The position numbers were made by a program, and so were the translations under genes. DNA of 64,000 nucleotides from Terebella lapidaria (Eukaryota; Annelida; Polychaeta; Terebellida; Terebellidae), in NCBI GenBank assembly GCA_949152475.1, contig OX424563.1, positions 23,843,001-23,907,000 on the forward strand, given 5' to 3'. Numbering within the stretch: the stretch's first letter is position 1; each line of letters begins with the position of its first letter. Shown here in pieces: positions 32,630-45,089 of the stretch. Under the pieces are notes generated by a model. It ran no database searches and was not told the DNA's origin. It was given only the letters and a program-made list of their open reading frames with translations.

Positions 32630-32922
32630 TTGGGCCTGATCAGCTTGTACTTGGGGAAAGGGGTCGCCATGACTCAATGATGTGCCCCCTAGACAAAAAC
32701 CCGGGATGGGGGAAATCCCCTACTCGTTACGATATATTCTAAGGGATCTTCTAGGTGCCAGATACCATAGACAGTCTCTGACACAACCAGGCCTTTGTTT
32801 TCACCGCCAGTCGGGCTGCACCGGCGTGGGTGGTTTTCAGGCACAAGTGGCGCTGAGCGGACTCGAACCCACGACCTGTAGATCATGGGCCGAGCGCTCT
32901 GCCACTGCACCATCCTGCCCCC
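32630..32922 (-). mobile_element. tRNA-derived SINE
   Basis: On the minus strand the head (32922-32847) carries a pol III A box (GGTGCAGTGGCAGAGCGC region) and a B box GGTTCGAGTCC, spaced as in a tRNA gene. The anticodon arm does not look functional. The body continues with GCGGTGAAAACAAAGGCCTGG and ends near 32630 (CAAGCTGATCAGGCC). No poly-A tail or clear target duplication. A conserved central domain (CORE/V/Meta type) was not assigned. Confidence 0.82.
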
Positions 32923-33109
32923 ATCAATATTGTCCGTGGGTTCCGTATGTGTCGTACACAAACAACGACACAAGAGATGTGGGGACGACATGTGGGCTGG
33001 ATTAGTATAAACTTGTACATATGATTGCATTTGGACAATTGTGTAAATATCATCTCTTATTATACTTACTTATAATTATAAATATTAATATTTACTGAGA
33101 TGTCAATCA

Positions 33110-33660
33110 TTCACAATCAAAGGTAGTGAATGATTGACAATTTGGTCATGGTTAGATCTTTTTACAGAACTAAATTCCTTTCTATTGTATTCCATCATAA
33201 ATATAAAATGTCTGTTCACATCATTATGCTATTGCATTGGAATGTCGTATTGATAATTGCCACCTGAAACCTATCCCGTGAAATGTCATATTTGTTTGGA
33301 CGCATTCTGATATATATGCACACATGTATGCACTTTTTTCAAGATGTTATACAAATAAAATAAATTCAAAACCCTGCATTAAAGACAAACGCCGCAGAGA
33401 AATATGAGACAGTTATCTGATTTTCTTTTTCGGTATAAATATTTGTTCCTTTTGATGCACGAAAAATTGGTATGCGTAGAGTTGTGCCTCGTGCATATGT
33501 AGAAAGGGAATTCCTGTGTTCATATAGATCTAACCCCATGTTAGTCAGTACGAGTTATTACCTTATAATACTTTGCGTTACACATCGGAATATTCGATAA
33601 CTTGCAATGCAACTATGTTGGATCATTTATCATAATAATGTACGTTAAGGATGTTGACCC
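33110..33660 (+). repeat. Dispersed repeat family B, diverged copy
   Basis: Weak but ordered similarity to 40500-41050: TGTATTCCATC, AAATATAAAATGTCTGTTCACA, GGACGCATTCTGATAT, TGCACGAAAAATT and ACATCGGAATATTCGAT. It is the oldest-looking member of the family. 33023-33109 is unrecognised. Confidence 0.6.
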
Positions 33661-35364
33661 ACACAGAGGTGCTAAAATTTAAAATTCGTTCAATGATTTT
33701 AAGACTTCTAAACATTCATCAGTATCATTGTGCACTCAAAAACAGAAACCGGGCCATTACTTTCGCATATCGAACAGACACCGATATTATTTAAATTGAT
33801 AAATATCACGCCAAACTGATATGTTTTTGTCTTTGTAAGAATCTTCCCAATTGTGAAATCCTGAAAAAGCATTGTCAAACTGTACACATCACTTGATTGG
33901 AACAACGTTTAACATGATTATAATCATAAAAGCTTTTGTATAAATAACTTTCAATATATCGTGTCTACACGCCTGTCTGACAGTTCAACGTGTAATAATG
34001 GCGCAGTGTATATATTACAGCACACGAATGATACTGCCCACGTTATTAAAACGTCTACTACATGTGATGGAATACTGATGATATAATATACATTCGATGA
34101 AACACCCACACTCTCACTCAAATAGAAATATCATGTCAATATTTTCATCCAGTTCACATTCCATCATCGACAGTACATTTCGTTCATACCGATTCAGCTT
34201 AAATCTTATTTTGAATCTTTAAAATCTCAACCACGAACACCAGAGATGTGAATTCAGATTCCCAAGGTTATTAGGAATGGACCACGTATACCTTGATGGT
34301 TGAGAGACCAAATTGAGCAACTTCAAGACGCTTTATGGTGCCTGCAAAAAACACTCGAATATGTCATATTTATAGTGCCACGGTCAACACGAGCATGATA
34401 CTGACGGAATCACACGGAGATAGGAAAGTACAGACTTAATTGAATATTCGTGGAAGATAGTGGTGATTTTCATACAAATTGCTGATGAAACCCATGAACA
34501 AAATTTTGTGCTAAAATCAAATCTCTATTACCTCCCTCCAGGTATATATACTGCATTTGAATCTGACCTGAACGATGGTGGAGGATACGTCATGAGTCTG
34601 GTAGGTTGTCAGAGATCAAAGCTTGGAGCAATCCAGAACATGTAGAATGAATTCAGAAGCAATTAACCAAAGCTTCTGCTTACAAAATCCTTCACGATGT
34701 GAGGAGAGGGGGCAGAGGGTGGCATATCGAGCGACATCATCAAGGAGGTCTGATAATCAGTAATGAACAAAAGTGGTATGGTGATATATTTAATAATAGG
34801 TTAAGAAAACAACGCTATAGGTTCTCTTTACCAATTCAGCGGAGAGAAATACATTCAACAGCTTGGTGCAATATAAATTGTACGTGTAAAAATAATTCAG
34901 AGTCGACATAAACAATACACGAACGATACAAACATGATCAAGGATTTCTCAATGTATGTGTACCATCGCATGGATTGCTATGATTGTAATTCATAACGAC
35001 ATATCAATCACAACCTGAATGCCACCACAATGAACGATCACAGAGTTACACATTGCTCATATTGAATTATGGCCAAATCAATCTAGATGCCATCAGAGGT
35101 TGGTAGCGAGAATCATTACTCGTTGTTTTACTGGACATGCGTCGCATCCTAACATTTATGGGTGCGTATGTAGAGCAGGGCACTGCGGCAATTCTGTAGA
35201 ATCTGTGGTAAGCGGATTAAGGAAATGGTTTGACGTGAAATCAACCTGAATGAATAATATCAAATAGTCCTGGACTTCTATGCCGGAACAATCCATCAAG
35301 AATGGTTTCTTTTTTTCATATAATATAATGTTATCTAAATTGCAATTTGTATGATTAGAACAAT
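33661..35364. other. Intergenic, nothing recognised
   Basis: No protein-like frame or repeat found. A 106-codon minus-strand frame at 35156-35476 overlaps repeat family A and is not recognisable; I do not call it a gene. Confidence 0.45.
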
Positions 35365-35950
35365 ATTCGAGGAAAGGTCTCACACTCTTGTCACCACACT
35401 TCTCTGCAAGGTTTTTCCATGTGTGTCCAATGAACAGCGGATACCACGAACAAGGTTCACTTTGATGTAATATCAAGTAATATACAGTGGAGACACGAAA
35501 TTTACTTTGTGGTCAGCGAAAATGCCATCCAGAATCCTGAATGGAGTTGCAGGAACATCTCGTGTCCGATATTTCAGAGGTGGACGCGACGAGGTTGACT
35601 CACATCAGTTTGTCAATAGTTCGTTTCCACAAAGTGACTGATGAAACATCAAAACGCGTAACGAACATACCTATACCAATTTCAAACTTTCCTCGTCTTG
35701 TGACCCTCCAGTGGGGTCCATCACGGCCTCCGGGCCAATAACGTTGTGTATTTGACTTGCCACATGACAGACAGGGTAAACATTTGACTTCTGTAAACAT
35801 TTCAGTGAACTGATTCGGCAATAAATGTCATGGCATGTCTTTCCCTTTTCACACTCAATGGTGTTCAAATATTGACAATAACCATGGTCTGAAACCCGGA
35901 GATTTCCGGCTGCTTCACCTCACCAAATAATTCCAGAATGCTGCTGCAAT
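35365..35950 (+). repeat. Dispersed repeat family A, long copy 4 (uninterrupted site)
   Basis: The longest intact member. ACTTCTCTGCAAGG, ATCAAGTAATATACA and TCTCGTGTCCGATA precede the core shared with other copies. It contains the uninterrupted site ATACCTATACCAATTTCAAAC at about 35668, where the related copy at 44765-48640 is split by a 3.2-kb transposon. Confidence 0.88.
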
Positions 35951-35999
35951 TCATGTCTCAACCCATTACCACAAATAACACGAGAGTCATAAAATTATG

Positions 36000-36215
36000 T
36001 TATTAGGCAGTTGTGTACTAAATCCATCAGATGTATAGTAGAAATAACTACATTTTACACACTGCATGTCCCTGATGACGCTAGTGTGTCTTCTGATAAA
36101 ATAACTGGTTAGGCTTCGAATATATAAAAAAAATATTGTGAATTATGTTTGCGATTGGGATCGTCAAAACCTTGTGTTATTGGTGATAGGGTGAAGCTTA
36201 CATTATAAAATATGT
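36000..36215 (+). repeat. Dispersed repeat family D, diverged copy
   Basis: TTAGGCAGTTGTGTACTAAATCC, GTAGAAATAACTAC, CCCTGATGACGCTAGTGTGTC and GGTGATAGGGTGAAGCTTACATT follow the order of 29048-29251 at lower identity. Confidence 0.75.
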
Positions 36216-36354
36216 GATTTATCACACATCTGAATAAACATGACACACCACATATTTACGAATGTTTGTAATGTTTTCAAAAACAAATTCGCCAAATCTA
36301 CAGTAACAATCCACCACCTGTTGTGACCATCATAAGAACCAGTGATAAACATGG

Positions 36355-37110
36355 AAACAACACCCAAGTATATAGTATCCGAGCAAACAAAACCGAGTCC
36401 ATTATCCCATCTCAAAGTCCGGTGTCATGCAAAATCGAAAAATTTTGTATGGAACTTCATGAACCCCCATATATAGCCATAAAGGGGTCAATCTGGTGTT
36501 AGTGAGCATTTCCTGCCCCACATGTGCGCCCGTCATAAATTCCAAAACATTAACATCCAAACAGGTCTTGCTGCATACTGGTGACAGATGTTGTGTACTT
36601 ATCAACCAGATTGTGATAACGTCCATATAATTCCTTGAAAGCAGCTATTAGACTTGGTGAAGCATATCCTTGTCTCAGCAGTTTAGAGACTAACTGGGAA
36701 CTTTGGTGAACAAAATCCTCATATCCGCAACCAGCTCTGGAATAGCGTATTAGTTGTGAGACAAACACACCTTATGCTGGTGGCAGGAATCTTGCTGCCT
36801 AGAAAAGGGAAATTGACTATGGAAAAATTAAAATCATCGCGTTTGTCATACAATCTAGTTGACAGGTTAGATTTTTCATTAATCTCCAACCTTAGATCTA
36901 AATAATTCGAACAATTATAGGAGTCTGTAGTATCTTCAATTTCAAGTTCCTTAGGATATATGGCATCCGAATAATCACCAAATTTGGGATTATACAGTGA
37001 CAATACATCATCTAAGTAACGGAAAGTGAAATCAAAGCTACTAGTTTGCTTCTTTGATACTCCGCTTTGTAGATGTAGATGTTGGATGAAATGTGATTCA
37101 TATCAGTATA
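36355..37110 (-). mobile_element. Penelope-like element 3' part, broken
   Basis: Minus strand codes for FDFTFRYLDDVLSL (RT catalytic DD motif), a YNPKFGDY...DTTDSYNCSNYLDLRLEI stretch, RDDFNFSIVNFPFL, then SQLIRYSRAGCGYEDFVHQ and GRYHNLVDKY, followed by a diverged 3' tail down to about 36355. 5'-truncated at about 37110 and older than the copies at 18148 and 59596 by eye. Confidence 0.85.
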
Positions 37111-37619
37111 ATAACTGGTCTGCCAATCAGTTATAAATTACACATTTCATGCGATATCTTTCTTGTAACTGGAGAGTTTTGAGTTTCCCATATGATATAC
37201 TTGCTCAATACTGGCACAAGTCAGTGCTTGCCCAAAAAGAGTGTATTCGAAACATACCAGACATTTCCTGTATTATCGTAATAACAAACTCAATATAAGA
37301 GACATTGGCTCGACATTCTAAATAACAAGCGTAACGTACCAGCGTTGTGGGCCATAATGAAGAGTGAATGAATGAGCATGGTATTATTTATTATTTAAAG
37401 TATAATGCTTTATGACAGTGCCAATTACACTTTCGCAAATAGTGCGAAAGCAAGCTATTTCTGTTATCATTTTGAGCCTTTGATTAGCAAAATGCTACAG
37501 TGCGATCAGCTATGGTGAGCCCAGAAATATATTCCAGCATGTGATCCAAACAGCATGTGAGTTCAGTGTATAGTGACATATGGATGCCTTTGTAGCGAGC
37601 GACACTAAACGGAAGTGAT
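37111..37619. other. Intergenic, nothing recognised
   Basis: AT-rich. A stretch near 37200-37350 has no clear open frame or repeat partner. Confidence 0.4.
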
Positions 37620-37945
37620 AAAGAATAGTTACTGTAAAACCTTCATGTAAAGAACTGCCACATCGAACTAGTCATGACAATTCCAGCATATCTGACACGC
37701 ACAATCCATGGTGATGGACGACTCTGCAGCCGCGAGTTGTCAAGCGAATGATGCAGTAATTCCTTGAGGTACGAGGTCAGACCTTATTTAACAGCTATTT
37801 TGCATGGCTATGGTGATGTTATGCCCCAAAGTGTGATATCCTATTCGTCGCCTCCATGCAATTCTGCATGTGACTAGGGTATGTTCACATTTCGTGATTG
37901 GAACTGGTGAACGAATATACCATTACGTGCATGTCCATCAATTTG
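37620..37945 (+). repeat. Dispersed repeat family C, copy 2
   Basis: Pairs with 31325-31690. About 60 bp of unshared DNA then leads to the L2-like LINE. Confidence 0.8.
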
Positions 37946-38142
37946 TTGAGAAACACCACCATGGATAGGGAAAGCAATAACAGTCGATGGCATACATGAT
38001 GCCTATTGCAAGATCCTGACGGAGTGTCTCGACCACCACGCTCCAGTAGTGACACGCCCCCCGTCGTGAGAGACGATCTGCTCCTTGGGATACAGCGCAG
38101 CTCCACACTCTGCGTCGTGAGCGCCGCAAGGCTGAACGCACC

Positions 38143-38688
38143 ATGCGCGGTTCTAACCTGGAAATCCACAAACAAATATACATTGAAAAGAGGGACCAGG
38201 TTATTGCTCACGTTAAAGCAGCGAAAATCAGTTTTTATCGTAAAAAACTGATGGATGCTGACCAGAAGGTCACTTATGAAGTCATCAAATCACTAATGAA
38301 AAACACAAGTGATGTGCTACCCCCTCTTGATGATCTGAATGCCTTGTGTGAGAACTTTTCAAGGTTTTTCGCTGAGAAAATCGAGCGTATTGTGAACAAT
38401 ATATCATCTGGACCAGCAAATCTGGTTCCAACTTCTGAACCTTTCCCAGCTACGATGCAACCACTGACACAGTACACCGTTGTATCCTCCCAGGAACTCT
38501 CAGAAGTGATTATAGCAGCACCGACGAAGTCCTCTGTGCTGGATCCAATCCCGACCTGGCTGCTGAAGAAGACAATAGCCTGTCATCTTCCAGCTCTTGC
38601 CAAAGTGGTTAACGACTCACTTCAAGGAGGTGTCGTCCTGTTGTCATCACGGGAAGCACTAATCAAACCACTACTAAAGAAACCGTAA
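38143..38688 (+). pseudogene. L2-like LINE linker and RT N-terminus
   Basis: Reads YIEKRDQVIAHVKAAK, FYRKKLMDADQK, FSRFFAEKIERI, then SVLDPIPTWLLKK, SREALIKPLLKKP. The TAA that ends it sits where relatives continue with LDPN/NYRPVSNL; the next codons (LKNYRPVSNLTFIGKIVERL) are in the same frame after the stop. The Met start is not the natural one. Confidence 0.85.
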
Positions 38689-38752
38689 CTCAACCCAACT
38701 GTTCTCAAAAACTACCGGCCAGTGTCCAATTTGACATTTATTGGAAAAATAG

Positions 38753-39706
38753 TTGAGCGCCTTGTCCTTAAGCGTCTCACAATTCATCTTGCAAGTGAAC
38801 GCCCTGCATGAAACTCTGCAATCTGCATATAAGTCACACCACTGCACAGAAACGGCCCTCTTGAAGGTATGTTCGGATATTGCGGCTGAACTTGATGCGT
38901 CACGTGCAGTACTACTGGTTCTTCTTGATCTTGGTGCGGCATTCGACACTATCAGCCACAATAGACTTATCGACATGCTCGCCTCCAAGTTCGCCGTCAA
39001 GGACCAAGCGCTGTGCTGGTTCAAGTCCTACCTGGACAACAGGACACAACGTGTATGTGTAGGCAACCATCAGTCTACAGAGACGGTCTTTGGGAAAGGG
39101 GTGCCTCAGGGATCGGTCCTAGGGCCGGTGCTCTTTGCCCTATATACCTCCCCCCTTCGCGAGATCATCCAGGACTACGGTGTCAACTATCACAAGTACG
39201 CGGATGACCTCCAGCTATACATACCGTACGACCCCAGTAAATCTGGTGCCCGCGAGCAGGCCTGGGATACAATGGTGCATTGCATCTCAGCTGTTCAGCA
39301 GTGGATGTCCTCGCACTCGCTCCAACTTAACCGTGATAAAACGGAGGTAATCGTCGTCCAATCACCACACCACCAAAGGCTCTACGGTGACTATCCATTA
39401 CATGTAGGGGACACAGTGATCACCCCCAGTCCCACAGTCCATAACTTGGGTGTAATCTTGGACTGTAATTTGTCTATGCATGACCAGGTCTCCCAGGTAC
39501 TTGAGGCATGTAATTTCCACTTGCGCAACATCGGACGCGTTCGGAAGCATCTGACACTCGAGGCCTGCCAGACTGCAGTGCAAGCCCTAGTGATCTCGAG
39601 GTTGGACCATTGTTGTTCCCTCCTGTCCAGTGTATCCGGACAGCAACTCCACAGACTCCAACTCATCCAACTCAGCCAGGTTGATCACGCTCCAAAATCC
39701 ACGTGA
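38753..39706 (+). pseudogene. L2-like LINE reverse transcriptase core
   Basis: Motifs in order: YKSHHCTETALL, LLDLGAAFDTISH (A), GVPQGSVLGPVLFALY (B), YADDLQLYI (C), LNRDKTEVIVV (D), HNLGVILDCNLS (E). The start lies just after a frameshift and the end at another, where the C-terminal domain moves to the next frame. Confidence 0.9.
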
Positions 39707-40049
39707 TCATATCAAGCCGACACTCGCTCAACTGCACTGGCTCCCAATACACTTACGGGTCCAATTTCGGATATTGGTCCACACGTACAAGTGTTTAAAC
39801 AATGTGGCACCGGCGTATCTGACTGACATGGTCACCTTGTATCGCCCAGTTCGTTGCCTTCGGTCCAGCCATGACCCCACCAGACTGGTCCAACCCGCCA
39901 CTTCAAAATCTATTGGCCAGAGCAACTTTGGATATATCGCCCCAAAGTTATGGAACAATTTGCCCAAGTATATCCGAGAGTGTAAAACAATCCACCGCTT
40001 CAAGAGACTACTCAAAGCCTTCTTCTATACAGACTATTTTAAAGCATAA
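39630..40049 (+). pseudogene. L2-like LINE C-terminal domain
   Basis: Overlaps the previous piece in another frame: ARLITLQNPRDHIKPTL, LHWLPIHLRVQFRIL, THTYKCLNN-like HTYKCLNNVAPAYL and a final LWNNLPKYIRECKTI...FKRLLKAFFY. This is the standard end of CR1/L2-type ORF2. Confidence 0.87.
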
Positions 40050-40165
40050 TTATTCAACTTCTTTTGGTTTTTGAGGTCAATGTCATGACATGATTTTACC
40101 TCCACTATATATGTCCGTTTGTTCTTTTTAACTTATATATTTACATCAATAGTTTTACCTTGTAC

Positions 40166-40195
40166 AGCGCCTTGATGTTTTTGCGATAAGGCGCT
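40166..40195 (+). other. LINE 3' hairpin
   Basis: AGCGCCTT and AAGGCGCT form a perfect 8-bp stem with a 14-base loop, placed just before the tail repeat. In the L2 group the 3' hairpin and short tandem tail are thought to be recognised by the RT. Confidence 0.75.
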
Positions 40196-40207
40196 TTATA
40201 AATAACG

Positions 40208-40236
40208 GTTTAATAATAATAATAATAATAATAACA
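40208..40236 (+). repeat. AAT microsatellite tail
   Basis: About eight AAT units directly after the L2-like LINE; serves as its tail and not as an independent microsatellite. Confidence 0.9.
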
Positions 40237-40344
40237 ATAACATATTCACCTGACTGTGGGAAGCTCCACCCGAATATCCTGCTTTCATGTTTACTTTCTA
40301 CGCTCATTCTGTACATGATTTCCCTTAATATACTTCATTTTGAT

Positions 40345-41720
40345 AATAGCGTTGAGAATAGTAACCACTGATTACATTACAATTCAGACCCGATGCATGC
40401 ATGTAAGACAGGAAGATTATGATGATGACATGTATAGTGGATTGATTTTAACTCTTGAGATATGATTTCAATCGAGCCATTCTGTAAATAAGTATCATAA
40501 CATACCAACATAATAGTCAAAGATGGTGTGAATACAGTGAAATGAGTTCCTGACATTTTGATCATGTTTTCGCGGTATTCCATTGTAAAAATAAAATATC
40601 TGTTCACACAGTATGGCTCTGCATTGAACAATTCATAGTCACAATACCACCTGTTGCTGTTCCGTGGGAGATTAATTTTTTTTGGACGCATTATGATATC
40701 TATATGCGGGAATGCACGCATTCGACCGATATAAATAAGCACAAAATGTGACTGATAATGTTCATATTCGGAACCCAATACTGAAGACCAATGTTGCAAC
40801 AAAAATATGGAGAAGTGTCCAAAAATATCTCTCGGTATGAATATGTGTTCTTTTGACGCAGAAGAAATAATTGCTAGGCATAGCATTGTTCCAGTCCACC
40901 CACATGTAGAAGAAATATCGTTTTCTGGGAACTACTGCTTTCAAATAAATTTAATTCCATGTTATTCAGTACGAATCATTAGGTTAGAATACTCGGCACA
41001 TCACATCGGAATATTTGATGACCAAATGTGCGAAAATATTGGTTATTCATCATGTTAGTGTACAATATATCAATATTTTGGCTTCGTTAGTGCTTTGCCT
41101 GCAGCTGTTCTTTATTGAATCATCCTCTACTGAGCGAGAAACCTTCCCATTCGGCACTGATGTTCTCACGTACATTCACAACAGCACTGAACAGTGTTGT
41201 ATGTCGTTGTTGCTTTAGTACGAATGAGTTTCTTAGCAAGTGCTAACATATGTATGAAGTTTTTAAAAAAACACCGTGTGTTTTAAAGTAATATTGGGAG
41301 AAAGTTATGGATTTTGTCATACATTTCTGACCGAATAAAGAAAACATACTAGTTATATATCTGCAATTGTACCCAAACAGATGCCCCTTGCTAATTGATT
41401 TCGTTGCGAGTTTCTGGTGGAGATAGTTTGAGTTTTTTGACACTACCGCCATCCTCGGTGCTTTGTATCCCTTGATACAATGCTATTCCAGCTCACTCGT
41501 GTAGACATTCGAGTATAAACTGGGTCAGGTCAGAGGTAACTCTGAGTGGCGCACAAAAGAAAAGCAATCCAATCCCCACGTTCACGTATTATTCCATCCG
41601 GTATTTCATAACCCTATTCTCACATGGCCAGTCATTGATCCAATATGCCATAGTTTGAAATGAACTGGCTATGTTCGTTCCAACATTCCCCGTGTTTTGA
41701 CTCGTTTCGGGTCTGATCGG
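40345..41720 (+). repeat. Dispersed repeat family B, copy
   Basis: Aligns over more than 1 kb with 49555-50880: CAATTCAGACCCGAT, ATGATGATGACATGTATAGTG, CAATCGAGCCATTCTG, CCAACATAATAGTCAAA, TGCCTGCAGCTGTTCTTTATTG, CATTCGGCACTGATGTTCTCAC, TCACATGGCCAGTCATT. It holds many short frames, none recognisable. The large size with no coding suggests a non-autonomous element or an old segmental repeat. Confidence 0.82.
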
Positions 41721-41949
41721 TGGTATGATGTTGCACAACATATTGTCATATGAAGACTCCCCAACTTCCCGTTGTTTATATAAATAAGCAGGATAACAAT
41801 TTCCAATAAGAGATATATATGATCGTGAGGAAACTCCATCAGTGTAATGATTAGACGAGTTGTGTAATAACACCCAAGACACCATCTCATGAAAACATAA
41901 ACATGTCAGTGGGGTAATAGAGTGTAGTAATATAGCGGTGATCCTACCT

Positions 41950-42230
41950 GCTCCATAATCAATGATGTCAAGTTATGGATAGCGATCCTCAAGCCAGCTT
42001 GCCTGAATTAATGAACGTCAACCTGGAGAATGTAATAAAGATGATAGACTGGACAATTTGGACGAGGAAAGGCAGAGATATGGAACTACGTTGCATACTT
42101 ATAGGTAAACACCTGGCGGGAGGGCAATTAGATTCACCTGGAAAGGCTCGTCTTGCTTCGAAATGGAAAAAAAATAGAGAAATATGCATATTGAAGTAAA
42201 AAGCTGGCATGTCATATGCATTGGTAACAT
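41950..42230 (+). repeat. Dispersed repeat family B, distal part
   Basis: Matches 55490-55740: CAACCTGGA, GGCAGAGATATGGA, GGTAAACACCTGGC, AATATGC-TATTG and GCATGTCATATGCA-like boxes. It probably belongs to the same long family as 40345-41720. Confidence 0.65.
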
Positions 42231-43689
42231 ATCGAATCTTGGAGAACGCGAGCAATATGATCAAGATTACATGTACTCTAGTGTCCAGATAAGGGAGATG
42301 TGACAAGATAAAAAGCAAAATTCACCTTATTATTTCACCTTAGATAATTCATTCCTTTGGGTGGAATTCAAATCAAGTTTTTCATTTTCAGGGCATATAT
42401 GATATAACCTTATCAACGATTATACAAATTATATCAACGGATATGAAACTGTGGACAGATATGACATCTTGGGTCTCAAATATCTTGCAATGTAATCATT
42501 AGATATACACAAACTGACCACTTGAGGGGACATTGTACTTGTGTTTCACAAGGTCAATTGGCTTAAGCAAATCAGATCCCACGCACTGTTGACCAAATAA
42601 CAATATTTGAACTCCTTTAGATCATGGATTTCGCCGACAAACTACAAGAAACCGAATCCATCACACACGTCTTTCATGGAATGTTAGTTACCTTCCTCCT
42701 CTCAAACTGTGATTAACCTGTGAGGTGAATTCTAAATAATGACAAGTGGACGAGTTTCATCGAAAGACACTGTTGTTCTGGTCTTGCACTATAGAGAACT
42801 GTTCCTGAAAAAAGTTACAATCCACTCCAAAACGTTTCGTCCTGATGACACAATATACGAATTCCTGTCAAATCAATGATTACAATGTTTTCACCGAATT
42901 CATATCTCAATATTTCGATGGTATTCTTCTCAGGTGGATACATGTATGCGATGACACCATATCTTACATACCAATGGTACCTCATTAGCCACATAGCCTA
43001 CAATGTAATAAGCAAATCACTGCCACGTGACGAAATCTACTCCTGTATTTTTTTTCTCAGAACGAGACAAAGAAAATGCTGTAAATAAAAAATATAGTAA
43101 TGTGCCCAAATTCATGTCCCAAGATTTAATATATGGATGATATGAACAAACGGATTCATGAAAAGGGTTGTCGTGAAATCAAGCTGGAAGACATATTCAA
43201 CAAACATGAAACATCAATGGATAACATCACTGAGTGGTGTACACAGAACCGGTGTAAAGAAATATTGCTTGGTATCATCTATGTCATAAATGTATCATTT
43301 GGTCATCTTATCAAAGCATGAGATGCAGGACAGAGATTAACTCAAGAGATCAACTCACAAATATCAGTCAGGAACTTCGGGATCAAAGATGACATAAATA
43401 TAGATGGAAGACCATACAAAAAATAATATACCATAGCCAGCATCTTCCGTTCCAGATGAGATCACACACTCTGTCTTGTATATATAATAGAGCATTATGC
43501 GGGAACCCTATGGCTTGTCTATATATTCGATTGTCATCATGCCCTACAAAGATTTGATTAATAGTGCGAGTATTGTGTATATCGTTCATGCGTGATTATA
43601 CTTTTGCACTGCGTTCAATTGACGAATAGTTCCATTATTCCGATAATTTCTACATAAAATTCCCTGCTAATAATTCTCATGTGGAAATA
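42231..43689. other. Intergenic, nothing recognised
   Basis: AT-rich, frames below 75 codons without resemblance to proteins, no repeat partner noticed. Confidence 0.45.
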
Positions 43690-44150
43690 AGTAATTATAG
43701 GTTAATTGACTGGATACAGTGTTTGAGGCCTGAGGTCGTGTCTGGGCCGCAGCACGCACGAGCGTGCGAGTGCGTCCGCGGCACAGACACGACCGACGCT
43801 CGTGCGTGCTGCGGCCCAGACACGACCGAGGGCCTCAAGCACTGTATCCAGTCGATTAATTTATTATTATATGCCGCTTCACGATATGCACACACGTCGG
43901 GAGAGATATGATTACAAATGCTGACTTTTATAGCCATTTTAGACCCTGAAAGCAAATAATTTTTTAGACATTTTCATACACTACAAAATCAAAAATGTCA
44001 TTTCACCAGCGCATGAATGCGAAATCGTCATAAGACCGTCGGTTGCTATGCGCGACGCCGGTCAATATGAAGGAGGTCAATACCGCAATATATTGGACCG
44101 ATTGCACTCTGTGTAATCCATTGTAGCATTTTCGTAGGCATATAATAATT
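43690..44150 (-). repeat. Dispersed repeat with terminal hairpin, copy 2 (inverted)
   Basis: Inverted relative of 19430-19850. Similarity begins at about 44150 (ATATGCCTACGAAAATGC on the minus strand) and runs through the hairpin to about 43690. Confidence 0.85.
43706..43855. repeat. TTAA-flanked hairpin, 150 bp
   Basis: Flanked by TTAA on both sides (43702-43705, 43856-43859). Arms start TTGACTGGATACAGTG, and the interior holds GCACGCACGAGCGTGCG and its partner sequences. It is 33 bp longer than the copy at 19722-19838, by extra central GC-rich palindromic sequence, so the hairpin centre is unstable. Confidence 0.8.
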
Positions 44151-44764
44151 GTAATAACATCCTGTTTATCATTATCACCATGGCTTCATATCATTGCTGA
44201 CCAATCACGAATCGACACGTAATCGACTGTAACCGTCCAATCAGATTTAACTATCTGTGGCGGGCTATGACACTATGATATGGACCGGAATATTGATCAG
44301 TTTGCAGCTGTCCATGCAGAGAGACGGACGGACAGGGACCGGTCAGGCAATAACACCCGTAGGAAGTTTCACGGCAGTATACGCCGTGACATGCATATTT
44401 CAACTAAAAGTGGAAGTACTCACGGGGTATATGAATTGTTGTGATTTAGGTGAATTATGGTAACCATTCAATTGACGATTGGAGTTTATTGATTTCCGCA
44501 TTATTGAATTGTCAGTAACAAGTCCAAACGTGGGATTCACATGTAGTCTATCATATTTTGTTATTTACTTTGTGTATATTTTGTTGCTGTATATTTACAT
44601 TACTGTTATACATTTTATAGGTTTGTTGTTAATAACCGATAATAAACTCAGCCGAGCTTGACCATGCATTCGAATACGAACACACTATGGACTCTATAGA
44701 GGTATTTGAATATGAATACTTGAGAAAAGGTATTCGAATACCAATACCCCCATGTCTGCTCGTG
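44151..44764. other. Intergenic with one short palindrome
   Basis: GGTATTCGAATACC (44729-44742) is a perfect 14-bp palindrome in a run of TATTCGAATA-like words. No gene recognised. Confidence 0.45.
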
Positions 44765-45089
44765 ACACAACACTTCTTTGCAGTGTTTTTTCATGTTTGT
44801 CCAAAGAGCAGCGAACGGACATGGTTCAGTTTATATAATAACAAGTAATTTACAATGGACAGCCAACATTTTTATTTGTGTGGCAAGCGAAAATGTTTCT
44901 GAATAAGAAACGTTTGTGACTTTTGTTTAATGGAGCTATGAGCCTATCCTGTCTCCAGAATGGATCAGCAGGAAAATATATCGTGTCCGATAATTCCGAG
45001 ATGGACGTGTCGAAGTTGACTGATGTCATTGCTTCAATGCTTCGTTCTCACAACGGTACAATGAGACAAAATGCGTAACGAAGATACCT
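44765..45089 (+). repeat. Dispersed repeat family A, copy 5, left half
   Basis: Matches 35390-35672 up to ACGAAGATACCT, where the 3.2-kb transposon begins. The final ACCT (45086-45089) is the target duplication. Confidence 0.87.

Larger units (their letters stand above)
38007..40236 (+). mobile_element. L2/CR1-like LINE, 5'-truncated
   Basis: Carries the EN-RT linker, reverse transcriptase and C-terminal domain, then a 3' UTR with a perfect 8-bp-stem hairpin (40166-40195) and an AAT-repeat tail (40208-40236). The GCGCCTT...AAGGCGCTTTATAAATAA end is the typical 3' signature of L2-type LINEs. The endonuclease is missing. One stop (38686) and two frameshifts (about 38803 and 39680) break the ORF. 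It is a different family from the LINEs at 7640-15662. Confidence 0.88.

Noticed and set aside
32847-32922. Functional tRNA gene
   Set aside because: A and B boxes are present, but the cloverleaf is imperfect and the sequence runs on into a SINE body.
35156-35476. 106-codon minus-strand ORF
   Set aside because: It overlaps repeat family A, and its relative at 44765 does not keep the frame; no family resemblance.
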